From the NCBI GenBank assembly GCA_033065855.1, contig JAVXUO010000187.1:186001-250000 (forward strand): 64,000 bases of DNA, written 5' to 3'. The notes beneath the pieces were generated by a model. It made no database searches and was not told the origin of the DNA. It saw only the letters and a list, made by a program, of their open reading frames with translations. The position numbers and the translations under genes are program-made. Positions 46,113 through 57,403 of this stretch are shown piece by piece (the first letter of the stretch is position 1; each line of letters opens with the position of its first letter). The stretch comes from Escallonia rubra (taxonomy: Eukaryota > Streptophyta > Magnoliopsida > Escalloniales > Escalloniaceae).

Positions 46113-46850
46113 CATCTACAGGTATAGAATGGAACAGAATGGAAATACATGTTCATAGCTACTATCTGGCAAATCTGGAAAGACAAGAATAAGGAGTGTA
46201 TTGAAGGAACTATCGAGAGGAAGAAGAAGCTTGGAAATATGCTCAAGAGTATGCCAAAGAAATCAGGGAAGCTTTTCTTGCAAATAAACCTATATCTAGT
46301 AAAAGAACTAATCTAATTGTGTGGTGCCCCCCATCTGCAGGTACCATCAAGATAAACATTGACGGTAGCTGCACACAGGAAGAAACTGGAGGATATGGAG
46401 GCCTCATCAGGGATGACAATGGAACCTAGCTGGGAGGCTTCTTTGGATCTCTACCCATCAGCAATGCATTTGAAGCCGAACTCCATGGTATATTAAAAAG
46501 GCTGCAAATGATAAAAGATAAAGGCTTGAAAGGAGCATGCTGGAAACTGATTCTGTAACAGCTAAAGACCTGCTACCCAAGCACGATAATCCTTGGCACC
46601 CTCTCAACTTCCTCATTTTGGACTTCTTCATGCGAGCCACTGATACGCAGATTCGACACATCGGCAGGAATGGAAACCATTGTGCTGATAGACTTGCCCA
46701 TCTAGGAGCAAATCAAGACAAAGCTTACATGTTTCTTGAACAGCCACCGAAAGAGCTGTTACCTCTGTTAAGGCAGGATGCCGAAAGAACTGGACAGAGT
46801 TTTGTGTAACTTTTGAACACTTGTTAAGCTTTCCTTTGAACCAAAAAAAA
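46113..46850 (+). mobile_element. 5'-truncated L1-type LINE fragment
   Basis: It is bounded by a 16-bp direct repeat, ATCACCGGCTGCTTCC at 46097-46112 and ATCACCGGCTACTTCC at 46851-46866 (one mismatch). It ends in an A run directly before the right repeat. A long, slightly variable TSD and a poly-A end show target-primed insertion by a LINE. Its coding sequence is the C-terminal RNase H region of a plant LINE polyprotein. Confidence 0.85.
46143..46809 (+). pseudogene. LINE polyprotein C-terminus with RNase H-like domain
   Basis: It reads TIWQIWKDKNKECIEGTIER (the linker after reverse transcriptase in plant LINEs), then WCPPSAGTIKINIDGSC and GGYGGLIRDDNG (start of an RNase H domain), NAFEAELHGIL, TDSVTAKDLL and IRHIGRNGNHCADRLAHLGA. 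The catalytic Asp-Glu-Asp pattern of RNase H can be followed in this order. At least one in-frame stop (after DDNGT) and two frameshifts break it. Confidence 0.8.
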
Positions 46851-47394
46851 ATCACCGGCTACTTCCTACCGACACATATACTTTTCATGTAGTATGTTTG
46901 CTGACCACTTTCATTAATCGTTCTGCTCGTGTTGACAATTGTCCACCTTAAAAACCGTTTATCAACTGATGTTGCCGATCTTCCTATCTTTGATGATAAC
47001 TGCCTTGTTCCCATGTCGATCACTACTATCGATTGTCTTGCACTCGTTGACAGCTGTCTTCCTCGCACAATTTATTCAAATCTTGTTTCCCGCGTACTTT
47101 ACATCAAATTGCTTGTCTCTGTTACATAGTTATTGGCAACTGGCAGTATATTAATAACCGTAACAATTACGTCCACTTTCGCATTTTTCTCAAAGCACTT
47201 TCCATGGTCCTTAGCATGCCACGTGTCTGTGCTTTAATTAGCTATGGTAAAAATATTTATGTAGCTAACAGGGTGATAGATCCAACGGGTTGTAACAGCC
47301 AACCAAAGGTACCCAAAAATGTCAATTAATGGTTGGTACTGGATGGCATGAGCCTTCCAAGAGTTAACGCATATTTTACTAGGAAGAAACACAT

Positions 47395-47519
47395 TACTTT
47401 TTGAAAAAAAAAATGTAAAACAGCCCGCTTTTGCTTTGTATTCTTGTAGTTGATTGATTGTTCAATATTTTTAATTGTTTTAGTGCCCACTTCAAAAAAT
47501 TTCTCTGGCTCCGCCACTG
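47395..47519. mobile_element. One end of a hAT-like element at the duplication junction
   Basis: On the minus strand it begins CAGTGGCGGAGCCAGAGAAA, a terminal sequence common in plant hAT elements. The other end is missing. It sits exactly between the end of duplication copy 1 and the start of copy 2. Confidence 0.45.
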
Positions 47520-47535
47520 CGTAAGATGTTACTAC

Positions 47536-48028
47536 CACTTCTACTCCACTTTCAGCACGAATACCAGCAACTACTCTTGATCCATAATTGATGCCTCTGA
47601 GGATATCATGGCCTTCTGCAATTGCAAAAGGTGGAGGATAATTGCCAAAACCAGTAGTTCAGCTGCAATGTAAAATGTCCATTTAGTTGCTCACTAGCTA
47701 CTAATATCTATAAAACTCAAATATGAGGTTATGCCCCTACTAAACTAGAACTTAAAAAGTAGGTTGAGGGAAGGAAAAAAGAGAAATGTACCCTATTTCG
47801 ACCATTGGTGAATCTCCGTACGGTCCATTGCGAAAATCAATGCCATAAGGTGGGAAGTTCGCGTTCCCCATAGTTGCAAGTCCATTGTTATTGCCATCGT
47901 CGACTAACGAGAGTCTCGAAAAACATAGTAAAAGGCACTTGTGGTTCACCAGTAACAAATATCCGCAACTCCAAAATAGATAACAACAATAGGGACATCA
48001 TGAACCATGGCTTAGCCCCACGTGACAT
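47536..48028 (-). pseudogene. GDSL esterase/lipase pseudogene G, exons 1-2
   Basis: Exon 1 starts at 48028 (MSRGAKPWFMMSLLLLSILE, signal peptide). It has lost bases around the GDSL motif so that the frame breaks after GEPQVPF. Past further indels it reads DGNNNGLATMGNANFPPYGI and ends early at GRNR near 47795. Exon 2 (47662-47536) lacks one base after AELL, has one extra codon (GSRVVAGI) and is otherwise recognisable (PPPFAIAEGHDILRGINY). Exons 3-5 are absent; the neighbouring sequence is the duplication junction. Its promoter is split by a Helitron-like element. It is a dead 5' fragment, the duplicate of E. Confidence 0.8.
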
Positions 48029-48096
48029 CGCAGAAAGAAAGTAGTCAAGAATGATGTTTAAGGCCGGAAGTTCAAGGCAATTGAAGAGATGTAATA

Positions 48097-49255
48097 TCTC
48101 TCTATATCTCTACCTTAAAAGCGTCACGTGTTTAACAATGCTGCACATGACCAAAATGCCCTCATGGAGTAACAATGTTTCTATACATTTACATGACAAA
48201 AATGCCCTCAAAGATACTCCATATCAGAAATTGTTGGGCCTCTTTCAGAACCGATGCAAACACAGAGCCACCCACTCACAACAATATTAGAATCGTTGCA
48301 ACATTAGGAAAGCAGAACCACCTACACCCTCCATCCCCCAATTGTCCCCCATCCTCGGAGATTTTTCTGCAACAACAAGAACTTAATTGAGTTTGCTCTC
48401 CTCTCAACAACATGCGAATAATCTTCAGTCGAATAACAACGCTTGTTAAGAACCTGCATCTTATGCTACGCATCAACACGGCCCCAATGATGAATTCACC
48501 TTCAACCTTCCTCTAGCCACCAAAATTGCATCTCCATTCTTGTTGAAAAGTAGCATTTTCGCTTTCTGGCAAAGCGAAACCTATCTCCCATATACTACAG
48601 GTATTGCTGACTATAAATTGAATTAGTTACACATACACATGCTCTCTTTCTATCTGTTGTCCATACCTTCGCTCATCATACTCATAAATTCACTGCCTTA
48701 TGCACTGTTACTTTGCACTTATACACACCAAATGTTTATTGAATTGTTTTCGTTCTCCTCTTTTGTTGGAAGCTGTTCAAACCAAATAACCAACTAACAC
48801 TCGGTCAACTTTGTTTCTGAGCCAAGACAATAATACGGAAGTGATACTCCTGAGGATTATGTTTATTCCATGTATCAAAATCAACAACATAATACTCAAT
48901 CGACAGTCGTCTTAGATGTGCCAACTTAGGACCTTCTTCCTTAGTGGACTCCCTACATTACCGCATTTTTATCCTCAACTCATCAGCTAAGCAATTTAGA
49001 TATAACAAACCCTTTCAAATTTATGAATAGACTATTGAAGGCAATGGATTCGAACTGGCGTTATGCAGTTCCCCGTCATATGGGTCTTTTCAAATTCCAG
49101 GAAGATGGTTCCATGTTCAATTGGGTTACCTTGAGTCGAACAATTTATGCACAAATTGATGGCAATTTGAAAAACTTCGCATGCTAGGATAAATCGTACC
49201 AGAACCTGTGTGTAGCAGTATTACTAACGAATGATTGACCAACCTACGCGTACAT

Positions 49256-49317
<62 letters not shown>

Positions 49318-49916
49318 AATGTACCTTTATTGTAAACTTTTCTTCTCCTCTTTTCCTGAAAACCGAATTCATATGCACACCTTTAAGAACACACAACACT
49401 GCCACTAGACACGCATGCTCACTCACACACTCTGGTTATTGTTCCTATGCATTTGATTTAGAGAATTTTGCTTACAATTTCATTACTACTTTTCGTGTTA
49501 GGCTTGGGGTCTCTTTAGTGCTTTCTTGTAACTACTTTCTATCTTCTCAAACAAGCATTTGATAAAAATAGTCAATTACCAGATTCATTCATATTTGCTT
49601 TCTTTGGTTTGTTTATTATTTATGTGGTTACGTTGAAGAGAAAGTGGGAATAGCAAATAGATTTGACACCATTTTCATGGTTTGGGCAAGTTAATGCATG
49701 GCTTCACCAAGAAATTGAATTAAGCCTTTATCTTGGGCTTGAAAGAAGCCAAACTAAATCTCAAAAGATTGCAGAAAATAGCCGACGCTTATCAAATATT
49801 TTGGTTCACTAATGTTTGCAATATTGAGAAAGTTAGTTTCGCTTCATGACGTTCAAGAATTTGAGAGCAATTATCTGTCAGGCACTACATTACTTCTTGA
49901 AGCCTAGAGATTAGTA

Positions 49917-49948
<32 letters not shown>

Positions 49949-50238
49949 GTTGAAACAAAATTCGTGAACATATAAAGTTCTAAGTTTTAATACATGGAAA
50001 TCCATCATGCAGATGTGATCTGATGGCACTACATTACTTCTTGTTGCCCATCTATTATTTGCAGTTTCAATAGGTGATTTTTGATAGAAAAAGAGGTGCC
50101 GACATAGTTTGAGAAGTTGAAAAGCGATGACTTGTGTGATAATAAGTTTAGAGTTCGTCGGATCCTTAATTTATGGACGACAATTGCTCACAAATTATTA
50201 AGAAAATATTGACATGCAACGCACATGCAGAATTACAA
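48097..50238. mobile_element. Helitron-like element in the TATA region of G
   Basis: Comparison with the empty site at E (around 40231-40246) gives the borders: an insertion of 2,142 bp between A (48096) and T (50239) in a TATA tract. The 5' end begins TCTCTCTATATCTCTACC. The 3' end contains CATGCAACGCACATGC about 10-25 bp before the border, like the terminal hairpin of plant Helitrons, and ends ACAA (canonical CTRR is not exact). There is no TIR and no TSD, as expected for Helitrons. It has no Rep/helicase. The interior has a CCATCCCCCAATTGTCCCC patch and microsatellites but no recognisable gene. Confidence 0.6.
49258..49314. repeat. (CT)n(CA)n compound microsatellite
   Basis: About 16 CT units followed by about 12 CA units, inside the Helitron-like element. 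A T run of about 30 bases lies at 49919-49948. Confidence 0.95.
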
Positions 50239-51280
50239 TATAGGAGAAAAAAAAAAGTAATGCTTTACCATGAGGCCTAACAGGTTACAGCAGCTGGGAG
50301 TAGAAAAGTTTGCACCAAAGGCTATTAGCCATACCACCTTTTTCCCTAGGGAACCCTTGACAATGGTAGAACATGATTGGCCATCCTAAGTCGATCTAAA
50401 GCCTCGTACCTATGCAGTTCTATTTTCAACTTTCAATACAAATTAAAAGAATGACAAGTATTTTGTTGCATCGGTTATATTCATTGTCGTTATTATTAGG
50501 AAAATGGTTACAAAAATATCGTCAAAAATTCATTAATTTCCCATTATTTAATTTCAATGAAGTGTCATAATCTTGCCCGAGAGAATTCACTCGACTAGAT
50601 CCATGCCCACCCAAAAATCCTATGTATGCAGCTCTACGTCCGCTGTCGATGTTGATTTGGGAACTTTTTGCTAGCCCAACACTTGCTGCTAATCAAAATT
50701 AAAAAGTTGCTCTTCGTGAATTTAACAATCAGAGAACTTCATAGAATTAAACGGTTGCTCGGGTGTCGTTCTGAATTTACACTTGATGACTTTTTCTAAA
50801 GTTTGGAAATGATTGGATTATCTCACAGGTAGAAGTAAGAAATGTGAGGAGAATTTCATAACCTACGCAATCAAATAAATTGCATGGAAAGACTATAACA
50901 GAGAATTTGCGAGTTCAATTGGTAAAGTTTGAACGAGTTTATCTTGCACTTACCAAATCAAGTGGACTGAGTACCAAACGAAATTTAGAAGAAATGGCTT
51001 GTTATATGATTGCAACACAGAAAAGTAGGAAACAAGAAGGCTCTTCGTTACAGTTGTAACAGTGCAATATCACATCTGTCAAACCAATTACACCAAATCA
51101 CAATAATAACCTAGTGATGCATATGAAAAGACCTTGTTGGGCCTTTCAGCTCACTATGTTTTCTTCAGGACTACTTATATATGACGTTGAACACTTGACA
51201 AAAAGGGGGGAAAAGATACAAGTAAATAGTTCGACTAATTTCATCTCATATATTGTGCCACCACATTATTATTTCGACCT
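50239..51280. other. Spacer between G and H
   Basis: The upstream remainder of the G promoter (GAGGCCTAACAGGTTACAGC) and the 3' flank of H, colinear with 40246-41448. No gene is seen. Confidence 0.4.
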
Positions 51281-54019
51281 TCAAAGTTGAGCTAGACGGC
51301 GAATATCAATCGGGTAAGAATCCGTTGAAGACTGGGCGCTGTAGGATCTCCTTCCTACGATGATATTTGCAGCTTCCGATGGGTGAAAAGCATCCCAAAA
51401 TAGATACTCGTTCCTATTTCGGCAAGGAGTTTGCAATGGAAGACAAGTAATTTGCCCATTGTTCCTCCCTACACCACAGCACCCCGCAGTTGTAACCTTG
51501 AAACCTAAAAGTTCAAATATAACACATTTAAGTTAGTACCAAAAGTAACGTGAGCACATAAACTTATCCTATTAGGTTAAGTTTTTAGGTCGGGTTGGAT
51601 GCATCATGTATCTGTCGACTGTCTTGTCCGACATGGGAAGAACTCGATCAAACGTTAAAATAGAACCTGACAATGTTGAGACAAGAATGAGAGTATATAT
51701 GTACCAAAAGATGAAGGGCTGTTTATGATGTCTTGGAAAATCCCATAGGCATTAACGTAGATAGCTTTGGCATTTGGGAGATTTTTGTTAAGGTCATCAA
51801 CTAGAGATCTAAGTCTGGTATTGAACATCTGATTTGCATCATTGATCCTTTGGACACATGTTGAGCCATCTCGGCTGTTCTGGGCCAGTGCGTTTGGGCT
51901 GCATCCGATCTGGCCCACCCCGATCAAGACCAATTTCCTTGCTCCATAGTTGTACAAAGTCTGAAATTCACAAGAAGTAATGTGATATGAGCTTTAATTT
52001 GCATAGCTAAATAGAACCCACAACTCGTTCAGTTCATAAAATTTGTTGTAATGTTTTCTTGGAAGTGTCTGGTTTTTACAATATTATACTCGTTCAGACC
52101 CTCATTTGCCACTACAAATAAATAAGAAACAATTCACTTTAGATTTCAGTGAGCAAACGAGACAAGCGCGAGCATATGATGGTGTGGAAATAGACATTCC
52201 CCGACTTTTTTTTTCTCTTTCAGAATTTGTCATTAGCTTTTGAACGTTCGGAAGCAATCAACCATGGACTATTTTAAAAAATGAATAAGCAAAGCAACCT
52301 TAATTGTTGTTAGCTTAAAAAATGAATAAGTAAAGCAAGAGTGTGTAATTTCAGTTACTTACCCTGATTTGCTGAGAATATTGCTGAATAAGAACATCAG
52401 CATATTGTGCAGGGGTATATTGCCGGCTAGTTGGGTATTGTTGAGGCATGAAATAGTTGTTAAGGTAATCGTTGCTGCCCATCGCAAGTGAGTAGATGCA
52501 CTTGCTGAGATAATTTGCAGCAGAGGTTTCATTCCCCAGTATGTTCACCACCTGTGATACTGTGTTTTTGTAGTTTCTTACCTGCCCACCAAAGCTAATC
52601 CGAGCTCCCTGGATTCACAAAGAATCATTAGCGATCATCGCTTTTATGTTTGTCTGTCTCACTTATTTCTCTTCGATTATTGCGCTACAAGTTTTTCAAA
52701 GTGCTGAAGGAGTCGAACCAAACGAACTTAGTTGGTTTTGGTTTCGGTAAAGATCGATCGACTCCTTCAAGATCAACTAGTAACATATACGAATCAAGCT
52801 TGAGCGCGTCCTAAATCTCGTTACAATGTATGTCACAGAGACAATATAGTTCTAGTTTACTGAAGGAAGGGGGGATGTGATCATCAAAGCCCAGCTGGTC
52901 ATTTAGAAGAAAGATAATTACCAACTGGCGGCCAGTTTCATCTCTAATCCCAGCAGCTGCAGATGCATAGTTCACTCCTTTCATTACGCCTTCACCGCTT
53001 GCAGTTGCATATGGAGGAATGTAATCATCAAACCCCAAAAGCTCAGCTGTAAAAGAAAAGGCAAATACTTACGGTGGTAAGAAGAACCCGTTGTCTTTGA
53101 AATAGCAACGTAGTTTTTTTGCTTTGTTAGTCTTATTCCATTTCTTAGTTTTAAAGAAGCCTGCACTTAGACTTCAGAGCCTAAAAATCTCAAGTTTGAT
53201 GTAGCTCAAATCAGAAGCTTGATGTAGGTCTTAAAAGGTGGCTCTCCCTAACTCTACAAATTAGGAAATGTTTAATACAATTATATATCTTCTGCTGTGA
53301 TTAAAAAAAATGTTACTGAATGCATTTTAGAGACAAAAGATTGTCACTATAAATCTTAACAACTACTACAAAATACTTTTAGTGATAATACTTTACCAAT
53401 AAAATTATTACAGCAAATATGTTATCCTGCAACATAAGCTCTTATTCGACAGAAGTCATAGGTAGGTCGACCATAATTCATGGCCTGTTATCATGAGATT
53501 CACGTGCCAATTCCTAGCTACTAGCTTATGGCAAATTCTTGTTTTATATGCATCAAAGTTCACTAATATTCCCTACCATATTCCATGATTTCGGGTGCAT
53601 GATCAAATGAAACATTTCCTACAATAACCAGCCACCCCAGATTTAAAGAAATTTTGGCATGCACTAAAATAGTTGCATATTGCGATAGCATGTTAAACCT
53701 TAGTGGCATCACTAAAAATTTAAAAAGAAAAATATTGGAGTCAACTATTAGAGTAATAGAGCTCACCAATGACATCAACCGTAGTTTTACCGTTGGAAAA
53801 CCTTCCGGTCGTACCAGCGGGGAAGTCAATCCCATAAGGTCGGTAGTTGGCTTTAGCCAGCGATACGATATTGTTGTTGTTACCATTGTCGACCAACGAG
53901 TCACCAAAAATAAAGAAACAAGGAACTTGAGGCTGCGCTCGAGCTGCAAACGGCGAGTTCAACACCATCACCGCCACCACGAACGCCACCACCAGCCACT
54001 TCTTCAAGTCACTACCCAT
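51281..54019 (-). CDS. GDSL esterase/lipase H, intact, 367 aa
   Basis: Exons are 54019-53767, 53046-52922, 52608-52363, 51960-51705 and 51504-51281 (253, 125, 246, 256 and 224 bp). All borders are GT-AG and the joined frame is open (1,104 bp). The signal peptide is MGSDLKKWLVVAFVVAVMVL to ARA. Catalytic blocks are FGDSLVDNGNNNN (Ser41), GVNYASAAAGI, GSNDYLNNYF (Asn172) and FWDAFHPSE (Asp331, His334). The protein ends YPIDIRRLAQL. It differs from F by scattered substitutions only, for example GEGV for GEDI in exon 2 and LAMGSND for LGMGSND before the oxyanion Asn. It should be secreted and act on ester substrates, identity unknown. Intron 2 contains a partial copy of exon 2. Confidence 0.9.
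52864..52898 (-). repeat. Partial exon 2 copy in intron 2 of GDSL H
   Basis: On the minus strand the intron reads QLGFDDHIPPS in translation, matching LLGFDDYIPPY at the start of exon 2, only about 25 bp below the exon 2 donor. It is too short and damaged to be an alternative exon. Confidence 0.65.
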
Positions 54020-54130
54020 TGTCCCAAAAGGAAAGAATGGAGCTTTAGGACCAAATTAAGATGTAAAGGTGAGTAGTGAAGCTTTAGGAGTGCTGGTACT
54101 TGTGATGAAAGTAAAAGCTGGGATAGGAGT

Positions 54131-54142
54131 GTATTTATATAG
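54131..54142 (-). promoter_or_regulatory. TATA box of GDSL H
   Basis: CTATATAAATAC on the minus strand, about 115 bp upstream of the ATG, two bases longer than the same element in F. Confidence 0.6.
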
Positions 54143-54387
54143 GAGGCAAAGGTACCGCACGAGTTGGACTGTGCAGTGTTCAATATTTATGGTTTTACAG
54201 TTGAGAAGGTAGCTAGCTAGATGCATTGATTTCACGCGGATATAATGTGAGATTGAACATTGACTAGTGGGAGTGCGGCTAAGTGACCCACGGTGAAACT
54301 TTGGTGTTATGCATTCCAATGCTTGGGACTCCAATCTGCAATTACAAGTATCATCTCAGAGGGCCAATTTGTCATATCGGTTATATA

Positions 54388-54677
54388 TTCCTCTGTCTCA
54401 AAATAATAGTGTCTTTTAAGAATATCAGCTTTTATGGACAACGAGTTGATACTCTTTGAAAGTTACGACTAATGCCGGTGTTTCGTTCTTACTCTTATAG
54501 TTAAAGCTTAGATTTCACTTTTATCCTTTCCTAGAAAACTAGAAGAGATGTTTGTTATAAGTAAAAAAGGGCTAGTTTTGGGATAAGAATGATTAATGTG
54601 CACCTGTATATGCTTAAAACGATTAAGTTGGGACGGAAGAAAATTGCATGCCAACGTTCAATTTTGGACGGAAAGAG
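54388..54677. mobile_element. Stowaway-like MITE in the H promoter
   Basis: The left end is TTCCTCTGTCTCAAAATAAT and the right end TTTTGGACGGAAAGAG, with TA on both sides (54386-54387 and 54678-54679). Length is about 290 bp. The same element lies upstream of F, so it was present before the duplication. Confidence 0.6.
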
Positions 54678-57336
54678 TAAAACTTATGAACAACCTTTAA
54701 GAATTTAATACGAAATTAAGTTGTATTATGTCAATTAAAGCTTGTACTTCTCCGTGACGCTCTAGGTTAATAATGAAGGCATTTCAGTGAAGAGTCTAAA
54801 GACTACTGGCTTACAACTTCGGCTTTAAATTTTGTAATGTTACGTACACCCTCAGTTTGTTGATTACCTAGTGATTGTGTACAATGTTCTTGCGATGAGA
54901 AGTCTGTTTATCACGGCATACTTTTATTCTAGCATGTAGGGTCTTGGTGGGTGTTATTTACCAAATACAGGTAACATTCTGCTCATATGTGTTCATAGTC
55001 GAACAGATCGAGTAACTGGGAATAAATCCACACCTTTTTCCGTTGAATTAACACACATTGGTTGGTAAAAAGTGCATTAGCGACTCTTTATTCACCTTTT
55101 AGTGACATTCAAGTGTTACTGTAACCAAAAGAGATGTGAATCTAACCCAACCTTATATACATTTATACCATTTCGAGCTTCAACAGCACTTCGCAAGCAC
55201 AAACTATAATAATTTTGATAGAAGCAGTGACAAACTAAAACTTAACAAGAGAAATAACTCTTTAACAATACCTTATGAAAATGTAAAAGCTTCACCAATG
55301 GAGAAATGGAGATGGCATAGGTAAGGTGACTAGTTTGACTTTTGCACTGATAAAATCAGATTTCACAAAGTCAACATATAGACCTGGTCTGTCAATTAAA
55401 ACCATGGCAACACCTTTTCTAGTCTGCAGCCTCTATTTCTCCCCTCCCATCTAAATGCATTGCAATAAAGGTGAAGGGTCCCCTACCAAATTGAAGTAGC
55501 GACAGACATGGTGGACTATATGCAAGTACTACAAGTCTACCAACGGCGGACAATCGAGGGGGTGAGAGATCCAACGGCGTGTAGCAGCCAACACAAAGGT
55601 ACCCACAAATGCCACTTAAGGGTCGGTGATGGATGGCAAGAGCCTTCTGGAGTTAATGCATCATGAGCTAAGTCATCGCGCGTAACATGGGTCTGCAAAG
55701 ATGACCATGTTGCAATTAAGAGGGCACCTGCATGATCTGAAGAGGAAAATATACTGCAGCTGATCGAGTGTAAGCTGTCTTTGCCGACTTGCTGTTGACA
55801 AATAGCATCCACCAGCTTGGGCTGCAGCGAGTGTATCGCATTAGTACCGACTTGTATATTCATAATTTTCCATTCTGAAACAAAAGAAGAATATACATTC
55901 ACCTTTCAGCACATTATTATGGTGTTCCCCTACAATAATTATGCCTCTAATTGAGGCTTTTCACAAACATTTGTAGAAGGAGTTGTAGAATGGAACATCA
56001 GCAACATGCTAACTGACAATAAAAAATATTGTAGACAGACGAGATTTAACGTGATTGGGACCTGGTGTCAAAAGTATTGAAAACACAGATAAAATAGAGT
56101 TGGGTGAAACATGACCTAGGATTCGATTTTGATACCACGCACAGAAAATAGAGCTTATGAGAACCTCTTAGGATTTAGATGCAACATAAATCCTTAAATC
56201 ACTTTTACTTGCCAAATATCTCAAATAGGGACCTCTGATGGTTCTCCATCTACAGTTGGAACTCTAAAATTGAGGTGTGCATCAGTAGTATTTTAGAAGG
56301 CAAAGATGGCCTCACATCATCTGCTTCTAGCTTAAATAGTTAAAATGTGGCACTTCGAATGACATGACACAGTGAGTAACAATGAAATTAAGAATCAACT
56401 TATTATTTTGTAAAAAATTTCTCTATCATCAAAGGATAGACAAATATGAAAATCAACATTATGATTGCATATATTAAAGGTTACAATTTAATGCAAGAAA
56501 ATGAAAATCATATAGACAAGGTATTCAGGGTAGCATTTATTAGGCATGTGAATGTAGTTTTAGTTGCTGCTGATGCAACGCAGGGTACTGAAAAAATAAT
56601 ATTGCTGAAACACAATTACATGCTCAAGATATGGAGTTCTAAACATACAACTTAAAAGTATATCATCAACCACATGGCTAGAGTCTTTATCACCTTTTTC
56701 ACTGTCTCTCTAGCACCTTGAGACCTACATTAAAATATAGGTAAGCCTTTCCTATGTCAATTTGGCCATTCAGGTCCATACCAAATCAATCTCTTTGGTA
56801 GAGATCATAACCTCTCAATCAATAGTATGACCGCATACACCTATGAAAAGGAATATATTTCCGCTCCAAAGAGTAGACTTAGTTTCTTTTCAAATCAGAG
56901 TAACTGAGATGCACAAACTGGACCTATACTCTTGTAGTTTTCACACCATTTCTGTAGGCTTTGTATTAATTGTTTCAGTATTTTAGGCTTCATTTACTTA
57001 TTTTAGTCCAGCCTACTTGGGCCGCACCTGGTTTGGTCAGTCAGTCAGGGCTTAACTGAGTCAGGTAATTAAATTTATTTTAATTTGGGCTTATGTCCTG
57101 ATCTTATCCTACCCACGTGCATTCAATTGAAAGGTAATCTTTTCCTTCTAGAAAGGGGCTTAATAGTAAAATAAGAAGGATAAGTTTACCGGCCAGTTCA
57201 CCTTTTAACCGGATGGTTCTCCTTAGTGAATTAAATGTACCGGCCAATAAGGGTATTTTGGTCTTTTTTTGTCTTCTTCATCTTATCTTTTTGTCACAAT
57301 GGGGATTGCCAGTTAGTCTCCTTGTACGACTCTTCA

Positions 57337-57403
57337 ATCACTGCTTATATACTCGGTATTGGCCATAATTCACAAGAACATTCCGTAGTCTTAGTAAGAG
57401 GGA
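57337..57403 (+). pseudogene. rps12: Plastid rps12 fragment in nuclear DNA
   Basis: About 67 bp encode ITAYILGIGHNSQEHSVVLV followed by RG, a nearly exact match to the conserved loop of chloroplast ribosomal protein S12. The match begins and ends abruptly and the sequence on both sides is not rps12. It is a short nuclear insertion of plastid DNA or a piece carried by another repeat; it has no function as S12. Confidence 0.65.

Larger units (their letters stand above)
45706..47265. other. Extra 1.5-kb block upstream of F, absent from the H copy
   Basis: Sequence colinear with the H promoter stops at about 45705 (CTACCAACGGC) and resumes at about 47268 (TGATAGATCCAACGGG); in H the two sides are about 15 bp apart. 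The block begins with a G/T-rich run (TGTGTGTGGGTGGGGG) and contains an L1-like fragment. The rest is unidentified. I found no clear TSD for the whole block. Confidence 0.6.
39061..47365. repeat. Tandem duplication unit, copy 1 (E plus F)
   Basis: It is colinear with 47520-55660. Both start at a GTAA(A/G)ATG-TACT block just below exon 2 of the dead copy, and continue through the dead GDSL fragment, the shared AGGCCTAACAGGTTA-CAGC spacer, an intact GDSL gene and its promoter, up to GATCCAACGG and GGATGGCA-GAGCC. Copy 1 has extra insertions: a hAT element in E and about 1.5 kb at 45706-47265. Confidence 0.8.
47520..55660. repeat. Tandem duplication unit, copy 2 (G plus H)
   Basis: It is the partner of 39061-47365. 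It differs by the Helitron-like insertion (48097-50238), by the absence of the hAT element and of the 1.5-kb promoter block, and by scattered substitutions. In H the coding exons have stayed the same length as in F except for one extra codon in exon 1. Confidence 0.8.

Noticed and set aside
56446..56655. Small ORF of 69 codons with IKGYNLMQENENHIDK
   Set aside because: No family resemblance, no neighbouring exons, and AT-rich intergenic context.
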